NCBI RefSeq assembly: GCF_030758935.1
Contig: NZ_CP132333.1
Span: 868,992-932,991 of the forward strand
Source of the DNA: Geothrix sp. PMB-07
Lineage (GTDB): Bacteria > Acidobacteriota > Holophagae > Holophagales > Holophagaceae
Direction: 5' to 3'
DNA: 64,000 bases
Part shown: in pieces, positions 51,053 to 60,878 of the stretch
Numbering within the stretch: position 1 is the first letter of the stretch
How the letters are laid out: the number at the start of each line of letters is the position of its first letter
Program-made: the position numbers and the translations under genes
Notes under the pieces: model-generated
Seen by the model: the letters and a program-made list of their open reading frames with translations, nothing else
Database searches by the model: none
What the model was told of the DNA's origin: nothing

Positions 51053-51762
51053 TTTCCGGGCTCCGGTTGAGGCGGGGCTTCACCATTGAATCGGTACCCC
51101 ACATTGGGCTCGGTGGTGAAGTGCTTCGGCCGGGTGGGATCCGTTTCCAGCTTCTTGCGCAGCATGGCCATGTAGATGCGCAGGTAGTGCGTGTTGCCTT
51201 CGCCACCGGGCCCCCAGACTTCGGCCAGCAGCTGGCTGTGGGTGGCGACCTTGCCCTGGCGGCGCACCAGGGCCTCCAGCAGCCGGTACTCGAGGGCAGT
51301 GAGTTTCACAGGCTGCCCGTTCAGGCTGATGTCCCGCCGTTCGAGGTTGATGCGAAGGCCTCCGCTCACGATCACGGGTTCCGTGATGTCTGTCTGCAGG
51401 GTGTGCCGCAGGGCCACCCGCAAGCGCGCCAGCAACTCTGCTGCGCCAAAGGGCTTGGCCAGATAGTCGTCGGCGCCCTGGTCGAGCGCCTGCACCTTGT
51501 CGCGTTCCTGGTTCCGGGCGCTGAGAATGACGATGGGCTTGCGGCTCCAGGTGCGCAGTTCCTTCAGCACGGCCATGCCATCGAGATCCGGGAGGCCCAG
51601 ATCCAGCAGGATCAGGTCCGGATTGTGGGTACGGGCCATGGTCAAGCCCTCATGGGCCGTGGCGGCGGACAGCACCTGGTAGTGGTGGGCCGAGAGCGTG
51701 GGGATGAGGAAGCGGCGCAGGGGCGCTTCATCCTCGATGATGAGGATCAGCGGCTGGCTCAC
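51049..51762 (-). CDS. kdpE: KdpE-like OmpR-family response regulator
   Basis: 237 residues: receiver domain with acidic pocket IIEDE and phospho-Asp in DLILLDLGLPDLDGM, and Lys in YLAKPFGAAELLARL; then an OmpR/PhoB winged helix (LTALEYRLLEALVRRQGKVATHSQLLAEVWG, LRIYMAMLRKKLETDPTRP, GYRF). Closest by pattern to KdpE. Coupled to the sensor gene by 4 bases. No kdpFABC genes are nearby, so the target may differ; candidate direct repeats are present before the divergent amt gene. Confidence 0.88.
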   Translation of the reverse strand: MSQPLILIIEDEAPLRRFLIPTLSAHHYQVLSAATAHEGLTMARTHNPDLILLDLGLPDLDGMAVLKELRTWSRKPIVILSARNQERDKVQALDQGADDYLAKPFGAAELLARLRVALRHTLQTDITEPVIVSGGLRINLERRDISLNGQPVKLTALEYRLLEALVRRQGKVATHSQLLAEVWGPGGEGNTHYLRIYMAMLRKKLETDPTRPKHFTTEPNVGYRFNGEAPPQPEPGN

Positions 51763-53675
51763 AGGGCACCTTCCACTGGTTCCGGCGGCGCCGGGGGAAT
51801 GCCATCCAGCGGCAGGGCCACGCGGAAGCTGGAACCGCCGCCCGGGCGGTTCTCCGCATGAATGGTGCCGCCGTGGGCCTGGACGATGGCGCGGCAGATG
51901 GCCAGGCCCAGGCCCACACCGCCCTCGCCAGCTTCGGGCAAGCGGAAGAATTTATCGAAGATCCGCTCCTCGAAACCTTCCGGGATGCCAGGGCCCCGGT
52001 CGGCCACCTCGATGTGGACCCGGCCTGGATCCTCCCAGGCGCGCAGGTCCATGGCCTGCCCCGGCGCATGGCGCTGGGCGTTGGTCAGCAGGTTCACCAG
52101 CAGCTGTTCGATCAGGGCCGCATCGAGGGGAACCAGAGGCAGGGCCTCGGGCAGATCCACGCGAAGGGGCAGCGGGCCCTGCCGTTTCTCCAGGCGGCCC
52201 AGTGCGGAGCCCACCACTTCTTCAAGGGGCTGCCACTCCTTCTGCACGTGGATGGCCCCGCTCTCCAGGCGGGTGAGGTCCAGCAGGTTGCCCAGCAGGT
52301 GGGCCAGGCGTTCGCTTTCGTCCTGGATCATGCTCAGCAGATCGCGGCGTGTGGATTCACTGACCTCACTGGGCAGCAGCAGGGTTCCAGCCGCACCGTG
52401 GATGGCGGCGAGGGGGGTGCGCAAATCGTGGCCGATGGCCCCCAGAAGGGTGCTGCGCATCCGTTCGGTTTCGCTCTCCACCTGGGCCTTGCGTGCTTCC
52501 TCCAGCCAGCGCAGCCGTTCCAGGGCAAGCGCGATCTGCACCGCGAAGGCCTTGAGCAGCTCCCAGGTTTCCGAGGGCAGGCCCGCAGCATCCCGGGGCA
52601 GGATCTGGAGGACGCCCTCGCTCCGGTCGGTGCCGGAGAGGGAGAGACAGTAGGTGCGTCCCAGGGCCAGGGGCTCCAGCGGGTCGCCGAGCCGCTCGCC
52701 CACCTCCAGCCGGGGGAGGAGCTCCGCAGGCGGGGGCAGGCCTGGATCGAGCGAAGGCGGTGGCGCTGCCCTCCATCCGCCCTGCGCGGGAAAAAGGAGG
52801 CAGGCCTCGACCTTGAACACGCGACGGATGTGTTCCGCCGCGATGACGCCCACCTGGTCGATGCCGCTGCAGCGGGCCAGGGCACGGCCCAGGAGGTAGA
52901 GGGAGGCGGTGTGGACCTCCCGCCGCTGCACCTCGCGTGCTTGTTGACGCAGCCGGTGCAGCAGGCCCATCACCGCCTGGGCGGCCAGCAGCATGGCCAG
53001 GAAGAAAAGCAGGTTGGGCCAGGGCGCCCCCCCCTGATTGAAGCGGGGGGTTTCCAAGAGGAAGCTGTAGAACAGGGTGCTTAGCACGGAAGCGAGCACG
53101 GCGAGGCCCTGCCCCCACCGGTGCGCGATGAAGGTGACCGCCGCGAGGTAGACCGGCAACACCATGGCGATGTTGCCTTCCCGTGGCACCAGCCAAGCGA
53201 GGCCGGAACTGGCGGCCAGGACGCTGAGGGTGCCCACCATGGCTCCAAATCCGGTGCTGTGGAACGCGTGGGGTTGGGATTGGTTCAACCCTTCATCCAC
53301 CACTTCGATGCGGGTATCCAGGCCCCTGCGCAGCAGCTCATTGGCGGTGGAATGCCCCACGCGGGCCCAGGGCCATCGGTCGCGGGACCGGCCCAGGAGC
53401 AGCACTTGAGCGTGGGTGCCGCGAGTGGCCTCGGTCAATCCTTGCGCGAGCGTGGGGGCTTGCAGGACACGGATCTCGGCGCCCAGGCGCTGGGCTTCCT
53501 GGAGCCAGACCTGAACCTGTTCGCTGTCTTCGGTGGGGTGGCCGCCCGTTTCCACGTGGACGGCGATCCAAGGTGCCGAGCGTTCCTGGGCCAAGCGGAA
53601 CCCGGCCTGGATCAGGCGGAGTGCGCGGGCTTCGGAACCGAGGGCCACGAGAATGGGCCGGTGGGGAGCGTCCAT
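51759..53675 (-). CDS. KdpD-like sensor kinase lacking the N-terminal KdpD domain
   Basis: 638 residues, about 250 shorter than E. coli KdpD. It begins directly with the universal-stress-like domain (ILVALGSEARALRLIQAGFR, GRSRDRWPWARVGHSTANELLRR), so the conserved N-terminal KdpD ATP-binding domain is absent. Then come four membrane helices (about 145-245), a GAF-like domain, HisKA (GAIGHDLRTPLAAIHGA) and HATPase (NLLTNAQRHAPG, ADRGPGIPEGF, GVGLGLAICRAI). The kinase core is complete. In E. coli the missing domain modulates KdpD activity, so sensing here may differ. The intergenic region to amt contains a tandem CTTTTTA repeat. Confidence 0.88.
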   Translation of the reverse strand: MDAPHRPILVALGSEARALRLIQAGFRLAQERSAPWIAVHVETGGHPTEDSEQVQVWLQEAQRLGAEIRVLQAPTLAQGLTEATRGTHAQVLLLGRSRDRWPWARVGHSTANELLRRGLDTRIEVVDEGLNQSQPHAFHSTGFGAMVGTLSVLAASSGLAWLVPREGNIAMVLPVYLAAVTFIAHRWGQGLAVLASVLSTLFYSFLLETPRFNQGGAPWPNLLFFLAMLLAAQAVMGLLHRLRQQAREVQRREVHTASLYLLGRALARCSGIDQVGVIAAEHIRRVFKVEACLLFPAQGGWRAAPPPSLDPGLPPPAELLPRLEVGERLGDPLEPLALGRTYCLSLSGTDRSEGVLQILPRDAAGLPSETWELLKAFAVQIALALERLRWLEEARKAQVESETERMRSTLLGAIGHDLRTPLAAIHGAAGTLLLPSEVSESTRRDLLSMIQDESERLAHLLGNLLDLTRLESGAIHVQKEWQPLEEVVGSALGRLEKRQGPLPLRVDLPEALPLVPLDAALIEQLLVNLLTNAQRHAPGQAMDLRAWEDPGRVHIEVADRGPGIPEGFEERIFDKFFRLPEAGEGGVGLGLAICRAIVQAHGGTIHAENRPGGGSSFRVALPLDGIPPAPPEPVEGAL

Positions 53676-53704
53676 GGAGGTTCAGGTTAAACGGTGGGGG
53701 GGCA

Positions 53705-53725
53705 TATAAAAAGCGCGTAAAAAGT
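53705..53725 (-). promoter_or_regulatory. Tandem repeat, candidate KdpE-like operator
   Basis: On the minus strand CTTTTTA occurs twice, 11 bases apart (CTTTTTACGCG then CTTTTTATATG), the one-turn spacing expected for a tandem OmpR-family dimer and similar in base composition to the T-rich E. coli KdpE site. It lies in the 129-base gap between kdpD and amt. Confidence 0.5.
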
Positions 53726-53804
53726 GGCCCCGGCCGACGCTCGTCACAGGCCCGGCTCTGCATACTTCCGGGATCCGGGAAATCTGGACACGGAGGTTGG
53801 TTAT

Positions 53805-55043
53805 ATGGCGCCCATGCCACTGAATGTCGGTAACACAGCGTTCATGCTGCTCTGTGCGAGCCTGGTCATGCTCATGACGCCGGGCCTCGCCTTCTTCTAT
53901 GGCGGCTTGGTGGGCCGCAAGAACGTGCTCACCATCATGACCCAGAGCTTCGTCAGCCTGGGCTGGACCACGGTGCTGTGGTTCGCCTTCGGCTACTCCA
54001 TGTGCTTCGGCCCCACCTGGCACGGCATCGTGGGCAACCCCGCCCACTACGCCTTCCTGAAGGGCATCACCCTGCAGACCATGTTCACGGGCAATGACGC
54101 GGGCATCCCCCTCATCGTGCACGTGGCCTACCAGATGATGTTCGCCATCATCACGCCTGCGCTTATCACTGGCGCCTTCGCCAACCGCGTGACCTTCAAG
54201 GCCTATTTCTGGTTCCTCACGGGCTGGCTGATTTTCGTCTATTTCCCCTTCGTCCACATGGTGTGGAGCCCTGAGGGCATCCTGGCCAAGTGGGGCGTGC
54301 TGGACTTCGCGGGCGGCATCGTGGTGCACAACACCGCCGGCTTCGCAGCCCTGGCCTCCATCCTCTATGTGGGCCGCCGCAAGGTGGTGGAGAACATCCC
54401 CCACAACATTCCCCTCATCGCCCTGGGCACCGGCCTGCTCTGGTTCGGCTGGTACGGCTTCAACGCCGGTTCCGAACTGAAGGTCGACAGCATCACCGCC
54501 AGCGCCTTCCTGAACACGGACATCGCCGCCTCCTTCGCCGCCGCCACTTGGCTCTTCGTGGAGTGGATGAACGCCAAGCAGCCCAAGTTCGTGGGCCTGC
54601 TCACGGGTGCGGTCGCCGGCCTCGCCACCATCACTCCTGCGGCGGGCTATGTGTCTCTCGGCACCGCCGCCATCATCGGCATCCTGGCTGGCGTCATCTG
54701 CTACTACGCGGTGGCTCTCAAGAACAAGCTGGGCTGGGATGACGCACTGGACGTCTGGGGCGTGCACGGCGTGGGCGGCCTCATCGGCGTGATCTTCCTG
54801 GGCATCTTCGCCTCCAAGGCCTGGAACCCTGCGGGCACGGACGGCCTGTTGCTGGGCGGCGTGGGCTTCTTCGGCAAGCAGATGGCCGCGGTGTTGATCT
54901 CCTCCGTGTGGGCCTTCGGCTTCACCTACGGCATGCTCTGGATCATCGACCGCATCACCCCCGTGCGCGTCGGCGTTCAGGCCGAGGAGAAGGGCCTGGA
55001 TACGGAACTGCACGGCGAAGAGGCTTATCCCCAGGGGCTCTAG
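53805..55043 (+). CDS. amt: Ammonium transporter Amt
   Basis: 412-residue Amt/Mep/Rh channel. N-terminal NTAFMLLCASLVMLMTPGLAFFYGGLVGRKN, the signature DFAGGIVVHNTAGFAALASI with the first pore His, GVHGVGGLIGVIFLG with the second pore His, and about eleven helices. A phosphate-free start is set by GGAGG 8 bases before ATG 53805. No GlnK/GlnB gene follows, which is unusual; the C-terminus ends EEAYPQGL. It is divergent from the KdpDE-like pair. Confidence 0.97.
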   Translation: MAPMPLNVGNTAFMLLCASLVMLMTPGLAFFYGGLVGRKNVLTIMTQSFVSLGWTTVLWFAFGYSMCFGPTWHGIVGNPAHYAFLKGITLQTMFTGNDAGIPLIVHVAYQMMFAIITPALITGAFANRVTFKAYFWFLTGWLIFVYFPFVHMVWSPEGILAKWGVLDFAGGIVVHNTAGFAALASILYVGRRKVVENIPHNIPLIALGTGLLWFGWYGFNAGSELKVDSITASAFLNTDIAASFAAATWLFVEWMNAKQPKFVGLLTGAVAGLATITPAAGYVSLGTAAIIGILAGVICYYAVALKNKLGWDDALDVWGVHGVGGLIGVIFLGIFASKAWNPAGTDGLLLGGVGFFGKQMAAVLISSVWAFGFTYGMLWIIDRITPVRVGVQAEEKGLDTELHGEEAYPQGL

Positions 55044-55065
55044 TCTCTGTTGATCTTGCCCTGTG

Positions 55066-55093
55066 AAAAGGCGGCTCCCCGGAGCCGCCTTTT
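55066..55093 (+). terminator. Intrinsic terminator of amt
   Basis: AAAAGGCGGCTCC-CC-GGAGCCGCCTTTT: 13-bp perfect stem ending in a short T run, 23 bases after the amt stop. Confidence 0.85.
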
Positions 55094-55165
55094 GCTTGAA
55101 TAGGTCAAGACTCATGAGGGGGTTCGCCACCGTCGATACCTGTGCTTACTGTCTGGACGTGCACC

Positions 55166-56740
55166 ATGGCCAACCTCACCATTCGCAAAAAACTATGGGG
55201 CTTGGTGGCCCTGTTGGGCTTCATGGCTGTGGTGATCTCCGCATGGCTGCTGGTGGGGATGGCCGGGCAGAACCGGGTCATCCAGAGCAGGGCTGTGGAC
55301 CGCCTGGAGCCCCTCCAGCAATTGAAGGCCGTTTCCGATGCCTACGCCGTGAGCGTGGTGGACACCTCCCACAAGGTGCGCAGCGGGGCGCTCGGCTTCG
55401 AGGCCGGGCTGAAGAATGTCCGTGAGGCCCTGACTGTCGCCGACAAGAATTGGAAGGCCTACAGCCAGACGCAAATGGATGCGGAGGAGAAGGCGTTGGC
55501 TGCCAAGGCCGAAACGGCCAAGACCGCCGCCGATGCCGCCTCGCGGAAGGCGGAAAGCCTGATGGCGGCCAAGGACGCCGCGGGCCTGACGGCCTTCGTG
55601 ACCCAGGAGATGTACCCGGCCATCGATCCCGCCACCGAGGCCGTGGGGAACCTGGTGGACCTGCAAATCAGGGTGGGGCGTGACCTGGTGAAGGAATCCA
55701 TCCAGGCCTACACCACCCGCACCTGGGTGACCTTTGGCGGCTTGGCGGTGGCGCTGATTCTGGGTGTGGTGCTCAGCCGGACCATCCTTCACGGCATTCA
55801 GGTTTCCATCGAGGATCTCCACACGCTGGCCCAGGCCATGGAGCGCGGCGACCTCACGGTACCTGCGAAGGCCCTGTCGCATGACGAACTGGGCAGCATG
55901 GCCCATGCCTTCAATGCCACGGCGGCCCGATTCCGCGAGGTGCTGCGGGAGATCCAGCAGGCGGCTACCTCGCTGGCCAGCGGCACGACTGAATTGGCGG
56001 CTGGTGCCCAGCAGATCGGGGCCGTCTCCAGCGAGAATGCGCAGAGCCTGGAGGGGCTGCGGGAAGGTACGGATCGCGTGGCCTCCGCCATTCATGAAAT
56101 GAGCCGCTCGGTGGAAGAGATCGCCAGCCTTGCGGAGGATTCCCAGCGGCAGGGCGCCGATGCGCTGTCTGCTTCGAGCGCAGGCGGGGCTGCCGGTGCC
56201 CGGGCCTCGGGCGCCATGGCCGAGGTGCAGGGCTCCATGACGCAGATGGTGAATGCCACCCGCGTCATCCAGGACATCGCCCGTCAGACGAACCTGCTGT
56301 CTCTCAATGCGGCCATCGAGGCGGCCAAGGCCGGGGCCATGGGCAAGGGCTTCGCCGTGGTGGCCGAAGAGGTGCGGAAGCTGGCGGAGCGCTCCAGCAC
56401 TGCGGCTCACGAGATCCAGGGCCTCATCGAATCCAGCGAGCATGCGGGACAGCTCGGAATGAGCACGGTCAAGGAGGCGGTGGATTCCATCGCGGGGATT
56501 CAGAGCCGGGTCGAAGCGCTGGCCTCCCGCGCCGCCGAGATCCGCGCCGCCACCGAGGAGCAGAACGTGGCCGCGGCGGAGGTGAACCGCAACATCACCA
56601 CCATCAGCGACCGCACCTCCCAGGCGGCGGCAGCCACCCAGCAGAGTTCCGCCACTATCCAGGAGGTGGGCCGCACCACGGCGGACCTGGCCTCGTTGGC
56701 TGAGCGCCTCAGCGGCTTGACGGCTTCTTTCAAGGTCTGA
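55166..56740 (+). CDS. Methyl-accepting chemotaxis protein
   Basis: 524-residue transmembrane chemoreceptor. First helix 10-35 ([23 protein letters not shown]), a periplasmic four-helix-bundle sensor about 36-185 rich in Ala/Lys/Glu, second helix about 188-208 ([22 protein letters not shown]), HAMP ([33 protein letters not shown]), and the MA signalling domain with the tip [21 protein letters not shown]. The start ATG at 55166 was preferred over 55142. There is no clear ribosome-binding site; a sigma-28 box here is weak (GTCGATAC) and not annotated. Confidence 0.95.
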   Translation: MANLTIRKKLWGLVALLGFMAVVISAWLLVGMAGQNRVIQSRAVDRLEPLQQLKAVSDAYAVSVVDTSHKVRSGALGFEAGLKNVREALTVADKNWKAYSQTQMDAEEKALAAKAETAKTAADAASRKAESLMAAKDAAGLTAFVTQEMYPAIDPATEAVGNLVDLQIRVGRDLVKESIQAYTTRTWVTFGGLAVALILGVVLSRTILHGIQVSIEDLHTLAQAMERGDLTVPAKALSHDELGSMAHAFNATAARFREVLREIQQAATSLASGTTELAAGAQQIGAVSSENAQSLEGLREGTDRVASAIHEMSRSVEEIASLAEDSQRQGADALSASSAGGAAGARASGAMAEVQGSMTQMVNATRVIQDIARQTNLLSLNAAIEAAKAGAMGKGFAVVAEEVRKLAERSSTAAHEIQGLIESSEHAGQLGMSTVKEAVDSIAGIQSRVEALASRAAEIRAATEEQNVAAAEVNRNITTISDRTSQAAAATQQSSATIQEVGRTTADLASLAERLSGLTASFKV

Positions 56741-56938
56741 GGGATCCATCCGGGGGCCCTGCGGAGGGTTTCCTGATGATAAAGTCACTTATTGATCTGC
56801 ACTGGTCTGTGCCAACTGCGGTTTCGGGGTGGTTTCCTTTGATGGAAATGCGCTGTAGACGGGTGGCCAGGACTGCTTGGGGGTGCATGCTAGATTGGAC
56901 TTCTTTTGATGGTACAGACCCCCTTTCGAGGAGAGCCT

Positions 56939-59065
56939 TTGGCCGCGCCATCCAACCTGTCCCTATCGCCCACCACCCTGTCCCGCGAACAGCGCGTGGG
57001 CCTGTACCGCACCATCTACGCCGCCCGCCGCATCGATGACAAAGAGATCATGGGCAAGCGGCAGAACAAGGTCTTCTTCCAGATCAATGGCGTGGGCCAC
57101 GAGGCGGTTCAGGCCGCGGCGGCCCTGGTGTTCAAGCCGGGCCACGACTGGTTCTTCTTCTACTACCGGGACCGGGCCCTGGCCTATGGGTTGGGCTATT
57201 CCGCCAAGGAGATGTTCCTGGGATCCGTGGGCGCGGTGGCCGATCCTGCCAGCGGCGGCCGTCAGATGCCCAGCCATTGGGGGCATAGGGGCCTCAACAT
57301 CTTCACGACCTCCAGCCCCACTGGGAGCCAGTTCCTGCAGGCCGTGGGTGCGGTGGAGGCGGTGGTGCGCGCCGAGCAGGGCGGCATCCAGGAGCTGCTG
57401 GGCATCAAGTCTGACGAGGTGGCCCTGGTCACCACCGGGGATGGCACCTGCAGCCAGGGCGAGTTCTGGGAGGGGCTCAGCAATGCCGTGAACCTGAAGG
57501 CCCCCGTGGTCTTCCTGGTGGAGGACAACGGTTACGCCATCAGCACCCCCAGTGAAGTGCAGTACCCGGGTGGCAACGTGGCGGCCCTGCTGCAGGGTTT
57601 CGCCCAGCATGGCCTCTTGATCATCGACGATGTGGATGGTTGCGACCCCCTGGCCAGCTACGAGGCCCTGAAGGCTGCCGCCGCCCACGCTCGCGCCCGG
57701 AAGGGCCCGGCCCTGGTGCGCGCCAAAGTGATCCGGCCCTACAGCCACTCCCTGTCGGATGACGAGCAGCTCTACAAATCCAAGGCGCAGCGAGAAGCGG
57801 AAGCACAGCGTGATCCGCTGGTCACCTACGCCCGCCAGTTGGTGGAGAGTGGGGACCTGACGGAAGCCCAGCTGCAGATGCTGAAGGATGAAGTGCAGGC
57901 GGAAATCGACGCCGCCTGGGAAGAGGCGGATGCAGCCGCCCGGCCCGAACCCGGCAGCTACTACCAGCACCTCTACAGCGAGGACGTGGATCCCACCTCC
58001 GCCGCTTTCGACACCGAGCACAACCCAGGCGACCAGACCACGGGCGCCAAGACCATGCTCGACCTCATCAACGCCACGCTGAAGCACGAGATGGCGCGGG
58101 ATCCCCGCATCCTCGTGTTCGGCGAAGACGTGGCCGACGCCAGCCGCGCCGACATCCTGGACGAGGTCAAGGGCAAGGGCGGTGTCTTCAAGACCACCCA
58201 CGGCCTGCAGAAGCAGTTCGGCAACCACCGGGTGTTCAACACGCCGCTGGCCGAAGCCACCATCATCGGCCGGGGCATCGGCCTGGCGGCCCGCGGCTTC
58301 AAGCCCGTGGTGGAGATCCAGTTCTTCGACTACATCTGGCCCGCCATGCAGCAGCTGCGCGATGAGCTGGCCAACATCCGCTGGCGCTCCAACGGGGCCT
58401 TCAAGAGCCCCATGGTGGTGCGCGTGCCCATTGCGGGCTACCTCATGGGCGGCGCCACCTACCACAGCCAGTGCGGCGAGAGCACCTTCACGCACATCCC
58501 CGGCCTGCGCGTGATCTGCCCCAGCAACGCCCTGGATGCCGCGGGCCTGCTGCGCACCGCCATCCGCTGCGACGACCCCGTGCTGTTCCTGGAGCCGAAG
58601 CACCTCTACCGCCAGACCCACAACAAGGGCAATGATCCCGGCCCCGACTTCATGATCCCCTTCGGCAAGGCCCGCACCGTGCGCGAAGGCACGGATCTCT
58701 CCGTCATCACCTACGGCTGCACCGTCCACCGCGCCATGCAGGCGGCCCGCGAGGCGGAGAAGGAAGGCATCTCGGTGGAGATCATCGACCTGCGCAGCCT
58801 GAACCCCTATGATTGGGAGGCCATCGAGAGGACGGTGAAGAAGACCCACCGTGTGATCGTGGCCCACGAGGACACGCTGAGCTGGGGCTATGGCAGCGAG
58901 ATCGCCGCCCGCATTGCCGACGAACTGTTCTTCCTCCTGGATGCCCCGGTGAAGCGCGTGGCCGCCAAGGACACCTGGGTGGCCTACTACCCGGCTCTGG
59001 AGGACGAGATCCTGCCGCAGCCCAAGGATTTCCTGGAAGCCTACCGGAAGCTCGCCGGCATCTGA
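56939..59065 (+). CDS. Fused alpha-beta E1 component of a branched-chain 2-oxoacid dehydrogenase
   Basis: About 708 residues. The alpha half (to about 350) has the thiamine-diphosphate motif [20 protein letters not shown]...[10 protein letters not shown] and the [13 protein letters not shown] segment; the beta half starts near 370 ([30 protein letters not shown]) and continues with [27 protein letters not shown] and [11 protein letters not shown]-type sequence. It decarboxylates 2-oxoisovalerate-type substrates for branched-chain amino acid catabolism or branched fatty acid synthesis. E2 and E3 genes are not adjacent. I chose TTG 56939 because GAGGAG stands 4 bases upstream; an ATG at 56909 has no such site. 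Confidence 0.92.
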   Translation: MAAPSNLSLSPTTLSREQRVGLYRTIYAARRIDDKEIMGKRQNKVFFQINGVGHEAVQAAAALVFKPGHDWFFFYYRDRALAYGLGYSAKEMFLGSVGAVADPASGGRQMPSHWGHRGLNIFTTSSPTGSQFLQAVGAVEAVVRAEQGGIQELLGIKSDEVALVTTGDGTCSQGEFWEGLSNAVNLKAPVVFLVEDNGYAISTPSEVQYPGGNVAALLQGFAQHGLLIIDDVDGCDPLASYEALKAAAAHARARKGPALVRAKVIRPYSHSLSDDEQLYKSKAQREAEAQRDPLVTYARQLVESGDLTEAQLQMLKDEVQAEIDAAWEEADAAARPEPGSYYQHLYSEDVDPTSAAFDTEHNPGDQTTGAKTMLDLINATLKHEMARDPRILVFGEDVADASRADILDEVKGKGGVFKTTHGLQKQFGNHRVFNTPLAEATIIGRGIGLAARGFKPVVEIQFFDYIWPAMQQLRDELANIRWRSNGAFKSPMVVRVPIAGYLMGGATYHSQCGESTFTHIPGLRVICPSNALDAAGLLRTAIRCDDPVLFLEPKHLYRQTHNKGNDPGPDFMIPFGKARTVREGTDLSVITYGCTVHRAMQAAREAEKEGISVEIIDLRSLNPYDWEAIERTVKKTHRVIVAHEDTLSWGYGSEIAARIADELFFLLDAPVKRVAAKDTWVAYYPALEDEILPQPKDFLEAYRKLAGI

Positions 59066-59120
59066 TTTTCACCTGGCTGTGCCACACAGGCGCTAGGATG
59101 GGCTTGCTTCAGGAGGGTCC

Positions 59121-59921
59121 ATGCGGGTTCTGCCGGTCATCCTTGCGCTCTGCGCCACATCCGCCTTCGCCCAGCTGGGGGCACCCTACCAGGCCGCGCA
59201 GGGCTTCCAGCCCACCTGGACGGTGGGGGCGCAGAACTACGGCCCCACCCTCACCGGGCATTTCCAGGGCATCCAGAACGGACAGCCCATCCTGGTGGAT
59301 CTGGATTCCGACCTGGGCCTGGGCAAGGACAAGACCACGCCCGGCTTCTTCCTGGATTACCAGGGCACCAGCTACGGGTTCCAGCTTTCCAGCGGTTCGG
59401 CGGAGTACCGGGGCGACCGCACGCTCTCCCGGGCCATCACCATCAATGGCCAATCCTATGGGGCCAGCAGCCGCGTCCAGTCCCACGTGAAGCTGGCCAG
59501 CGTGGATGGCATCTGGACCATCAAGTTCTCCCAAGACGCCGACACCTGGCTGGGCTTCGACCTGGGGGCCCAGGTCTGGACCATCGATCTGGATGCCACG
59601 GACGTGCCTTTGGCCCCGGCCACGGCCCGGTCGACCAGCACCCAGGTGAAGGCCCCCATTCCCCAGCTGGGCCTTTCGGGGGGCTCCAGGGCCTTCAACG
59701 GGGCCATGGAAGCCAAGGCGTACATCCACTATCTTCCCTATAAACACTCCAAATACACCCTTTATGGCGCCGATGTAAGAGTCTTCCCTGTGCGTTGGTT
59801 CGGCTTGCGCGCCTTCTATGAAGCGGGCCGGTTCGACGTGCCCAAGGGCTCCATCAAGGATGATCTGGAGTTCCAGCTGGACCGCAAGGGCCTGGGTGTG
59901 GGCGCCGTTTTACGGTTCTGA
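59121..59921 (+). CDS. Predicted outer-membrane beta-barrel protein
   Basis: 266-residue secreted protein with a clear signal peptide (LPVILALCATSAFA, then QLGAPYQAA) and a perfect AGGAGG ribosome-binding site. The mature part has amphipathic strands and a terminal Phe (GLGVGAVLRF), as in outer-membrane barrels. I do not recognise the family. It stands between the E1 gene (55 bases) and the cold-shock gene. A weak hairpin (CCCGAA/TTCGGG at 59938-59955) follows. Confidence 0.75.
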   Translation: MRVLPVILALCATSAFAQLGAPYQAAQGFQPTWTVGAQNYGPTLTGHFQGIQNGQPILVDLDSDLGLGKDKTTPGFFLDYQGTSYGFQLSSGSAEYRGDRTLSRAITINGQSYGASSRVQSHVKLASVDGIWTIKFSQDADTWLGFDLGAQVWTIDLDATDVPLAPATARSTSTQVKAPIPQLGLSGGSRAFNGAMEAKAYIHYLPYKHSKYTLYGADVRVFPVRWFGLRAFYEAGRFDVPKGSIKDDLEFQLDRKGLGVGAVLRF

Positions 59922-60110
59922 TCTGCCCGGCTGGAGGCCCGAACTGAGATTCGGGTGCGATTAAGCGCAGAAAAAAAAGGATAGACGGCGCCAATCCTGT
60001 CATGCTGTCCGCGTGACCCGCCAGGGGCGGACCTCACATACACGCAATGACGGCCTTGTCTGGGGAAAGTCATCGCTACAACATCACCAGACATTCTGCA
60101 GGAAACAGTC
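59922..60110 (+). promoter_or_regulatory. Long leader before the cold-shock gene
   Basis: 189 bases without a gene. It holds the CCCGAA/TTCGGG hairpin, an A-run GAAAAAAAAGG near 59970, and a CCGCC-agg-GGCGG stem at about 60018. A long structured leader is usual for cspA-type genes and may act as an RNA thermosensor, but no specific element can be assigned. The ribosome-binding site is AGGAAA, 5 bases before the ATG. Confidence 0.4.
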
Positions 60111-60314
60111 ATGGCTCAAGGCACCGTCAAGTGGTTCAACGCTGAAAAGGGCTTCGGTTTCATCACCCCCGACGAGGGCGGCGCTGACCTCTTCGTCCAC
60201 CACACCGCCATCCAGGGCGGCGGCTTCCGTACGCTCGACGAGAACCAGCGCGTCAGCTTCGAAGTCGCTCAGGGCCAGAAGGGCCCCCAGGCCACCAACG
60301 TCCAGAAGCTCTAA
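60111..60314 (+). CDS. Cold-shock protein
   Basis: 67-residue cold-shock domain protein, an RNA chaperone that binds single strands. It has RNP1 (KGFGFITPD) and RNP2 (LFVHHTAI), and the standard start [15 protein letters not shown]. Length equals the CspA family. A strong bidirectional terminator follows at 60329-60365. Confidence 0.95.
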   Translation: MAQGTVKWFNAEKGFGFITPDEGGADLFVHHTAIQGGGFRTLDENQRVSFEVAQGQKGPQATNVQKL

Positions 60315-60328
60315 TACCTCTCAAAGCT

Positions 60329-60365
60329 CCACGAAAAAGCGGCCCATCGGGCCGCTTTTTCGTGG
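60329..60365. terminator. Bidirectional intrinsic terminator
   Basis: CCACGAAAAAGCGGCCC and GGGCCGCTTTTTCGTGG form 17 perfect pairs around ATC, with A/T runs on each arm that act as T-tracts in both directions. It closes the cold-shock gene and the convergent membrane-protein gene. Confidence 0.9.
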
Positions 60366-60376
60366 AGGCACTTGGC

Positions 60377-60727
60377 CTAGTGGTGGGCGTGCCCGTGGTC
60401 GTCGGCCACCGCGGCCTTGCCGATGAACTCGGGCTTGCGGCCCAGGAAGACCACCCACAGGCCATAGAGGGCCAGGATGCCAAGGCCCACGACCAGGAAG
60501 GCGGGGCGCATGGCGGCCACCGCGGAGGAGCGGAAACCCAGCAGGCCCAAAGCGGAGCCAAAGAAGCCGACGGTGATCAGCAGAATGCCCCAGCGGGCGG
60601 CGGCCACTGGGCTCTGGCCAACCTCTTCGGGCAGGGTGCCCAGGGGGGTTTTGACCTCCCCGGCGATGTGAGTGCCCTGGAAGATCAATACGATGAAGAG
60701 GATGAAGTAGAAGACGAGAAAGAGCAT
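60377..60727 (-). CDS. Small membrane protein with His-rich tail
   Basis: 116 residues with three hydrophobic helices (LVFYFILFIVLIFQGTHI, ILLITVGFFGSALGLLGF, PAFLVVGLGILALYGLWVVFL) and a C-terminal DDHGHAHH that could bind a metal ion. I recognise no family; the His-rich end hints at metal handling but that is only an inference. It converges with the cold-shock gene and diverges from the tetR gene. Confidence 0.65.
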   Translation of the reverse strand: MLFLVFYFILFIVLIFQGTHIAGEVKTPLGTLPEEVGQSPVAAARWGILLITVGFFGSALGLLGFRSSAVAAMRPAFLVVGLGILALYGLWVVFLGRKPEFIGKAAVADDHGHAHH

Positions 60728-60799
60728 GGGTCACTCCGGGGGGAATCAGAATCGCATGGGGCAATGTTGAATGCGATGATTCGGGACAAAATTCCCAGC

Positions 60800-60862
60800 T
60801 TGACAACATCAAACGATTGATTAATTATTGTTTTTGAATTAATCATTCGATTGATTCATCCG
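60800..60862 (+). promoter_or_regulatory. Promoter and operator of the tetR-tolC efflux operon
   Basis: A -35 box TTGACA (60800-60805) is followed after 17 bases by AATTAT. Two CGATTGATT direct repeats lie in and after the promoter, and GAATTAATCAT/TCGATTGATTC (60836-60857) is a 22-base imperfect palindrome (8 of 11 paired), a typical TetR-family operator. The sequence is A/T-rich against the surrounding DNA. Confidence 0.6.
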
Positions 60863-60878
60863 CTCCGAGGGATCTCTG

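Noticed and set aside
55100-55165. A sigma-28 promoter before the chemoreceptor at 55166
   Set aside because: GTCGATAC is present but no -35 box stands at the right distance.
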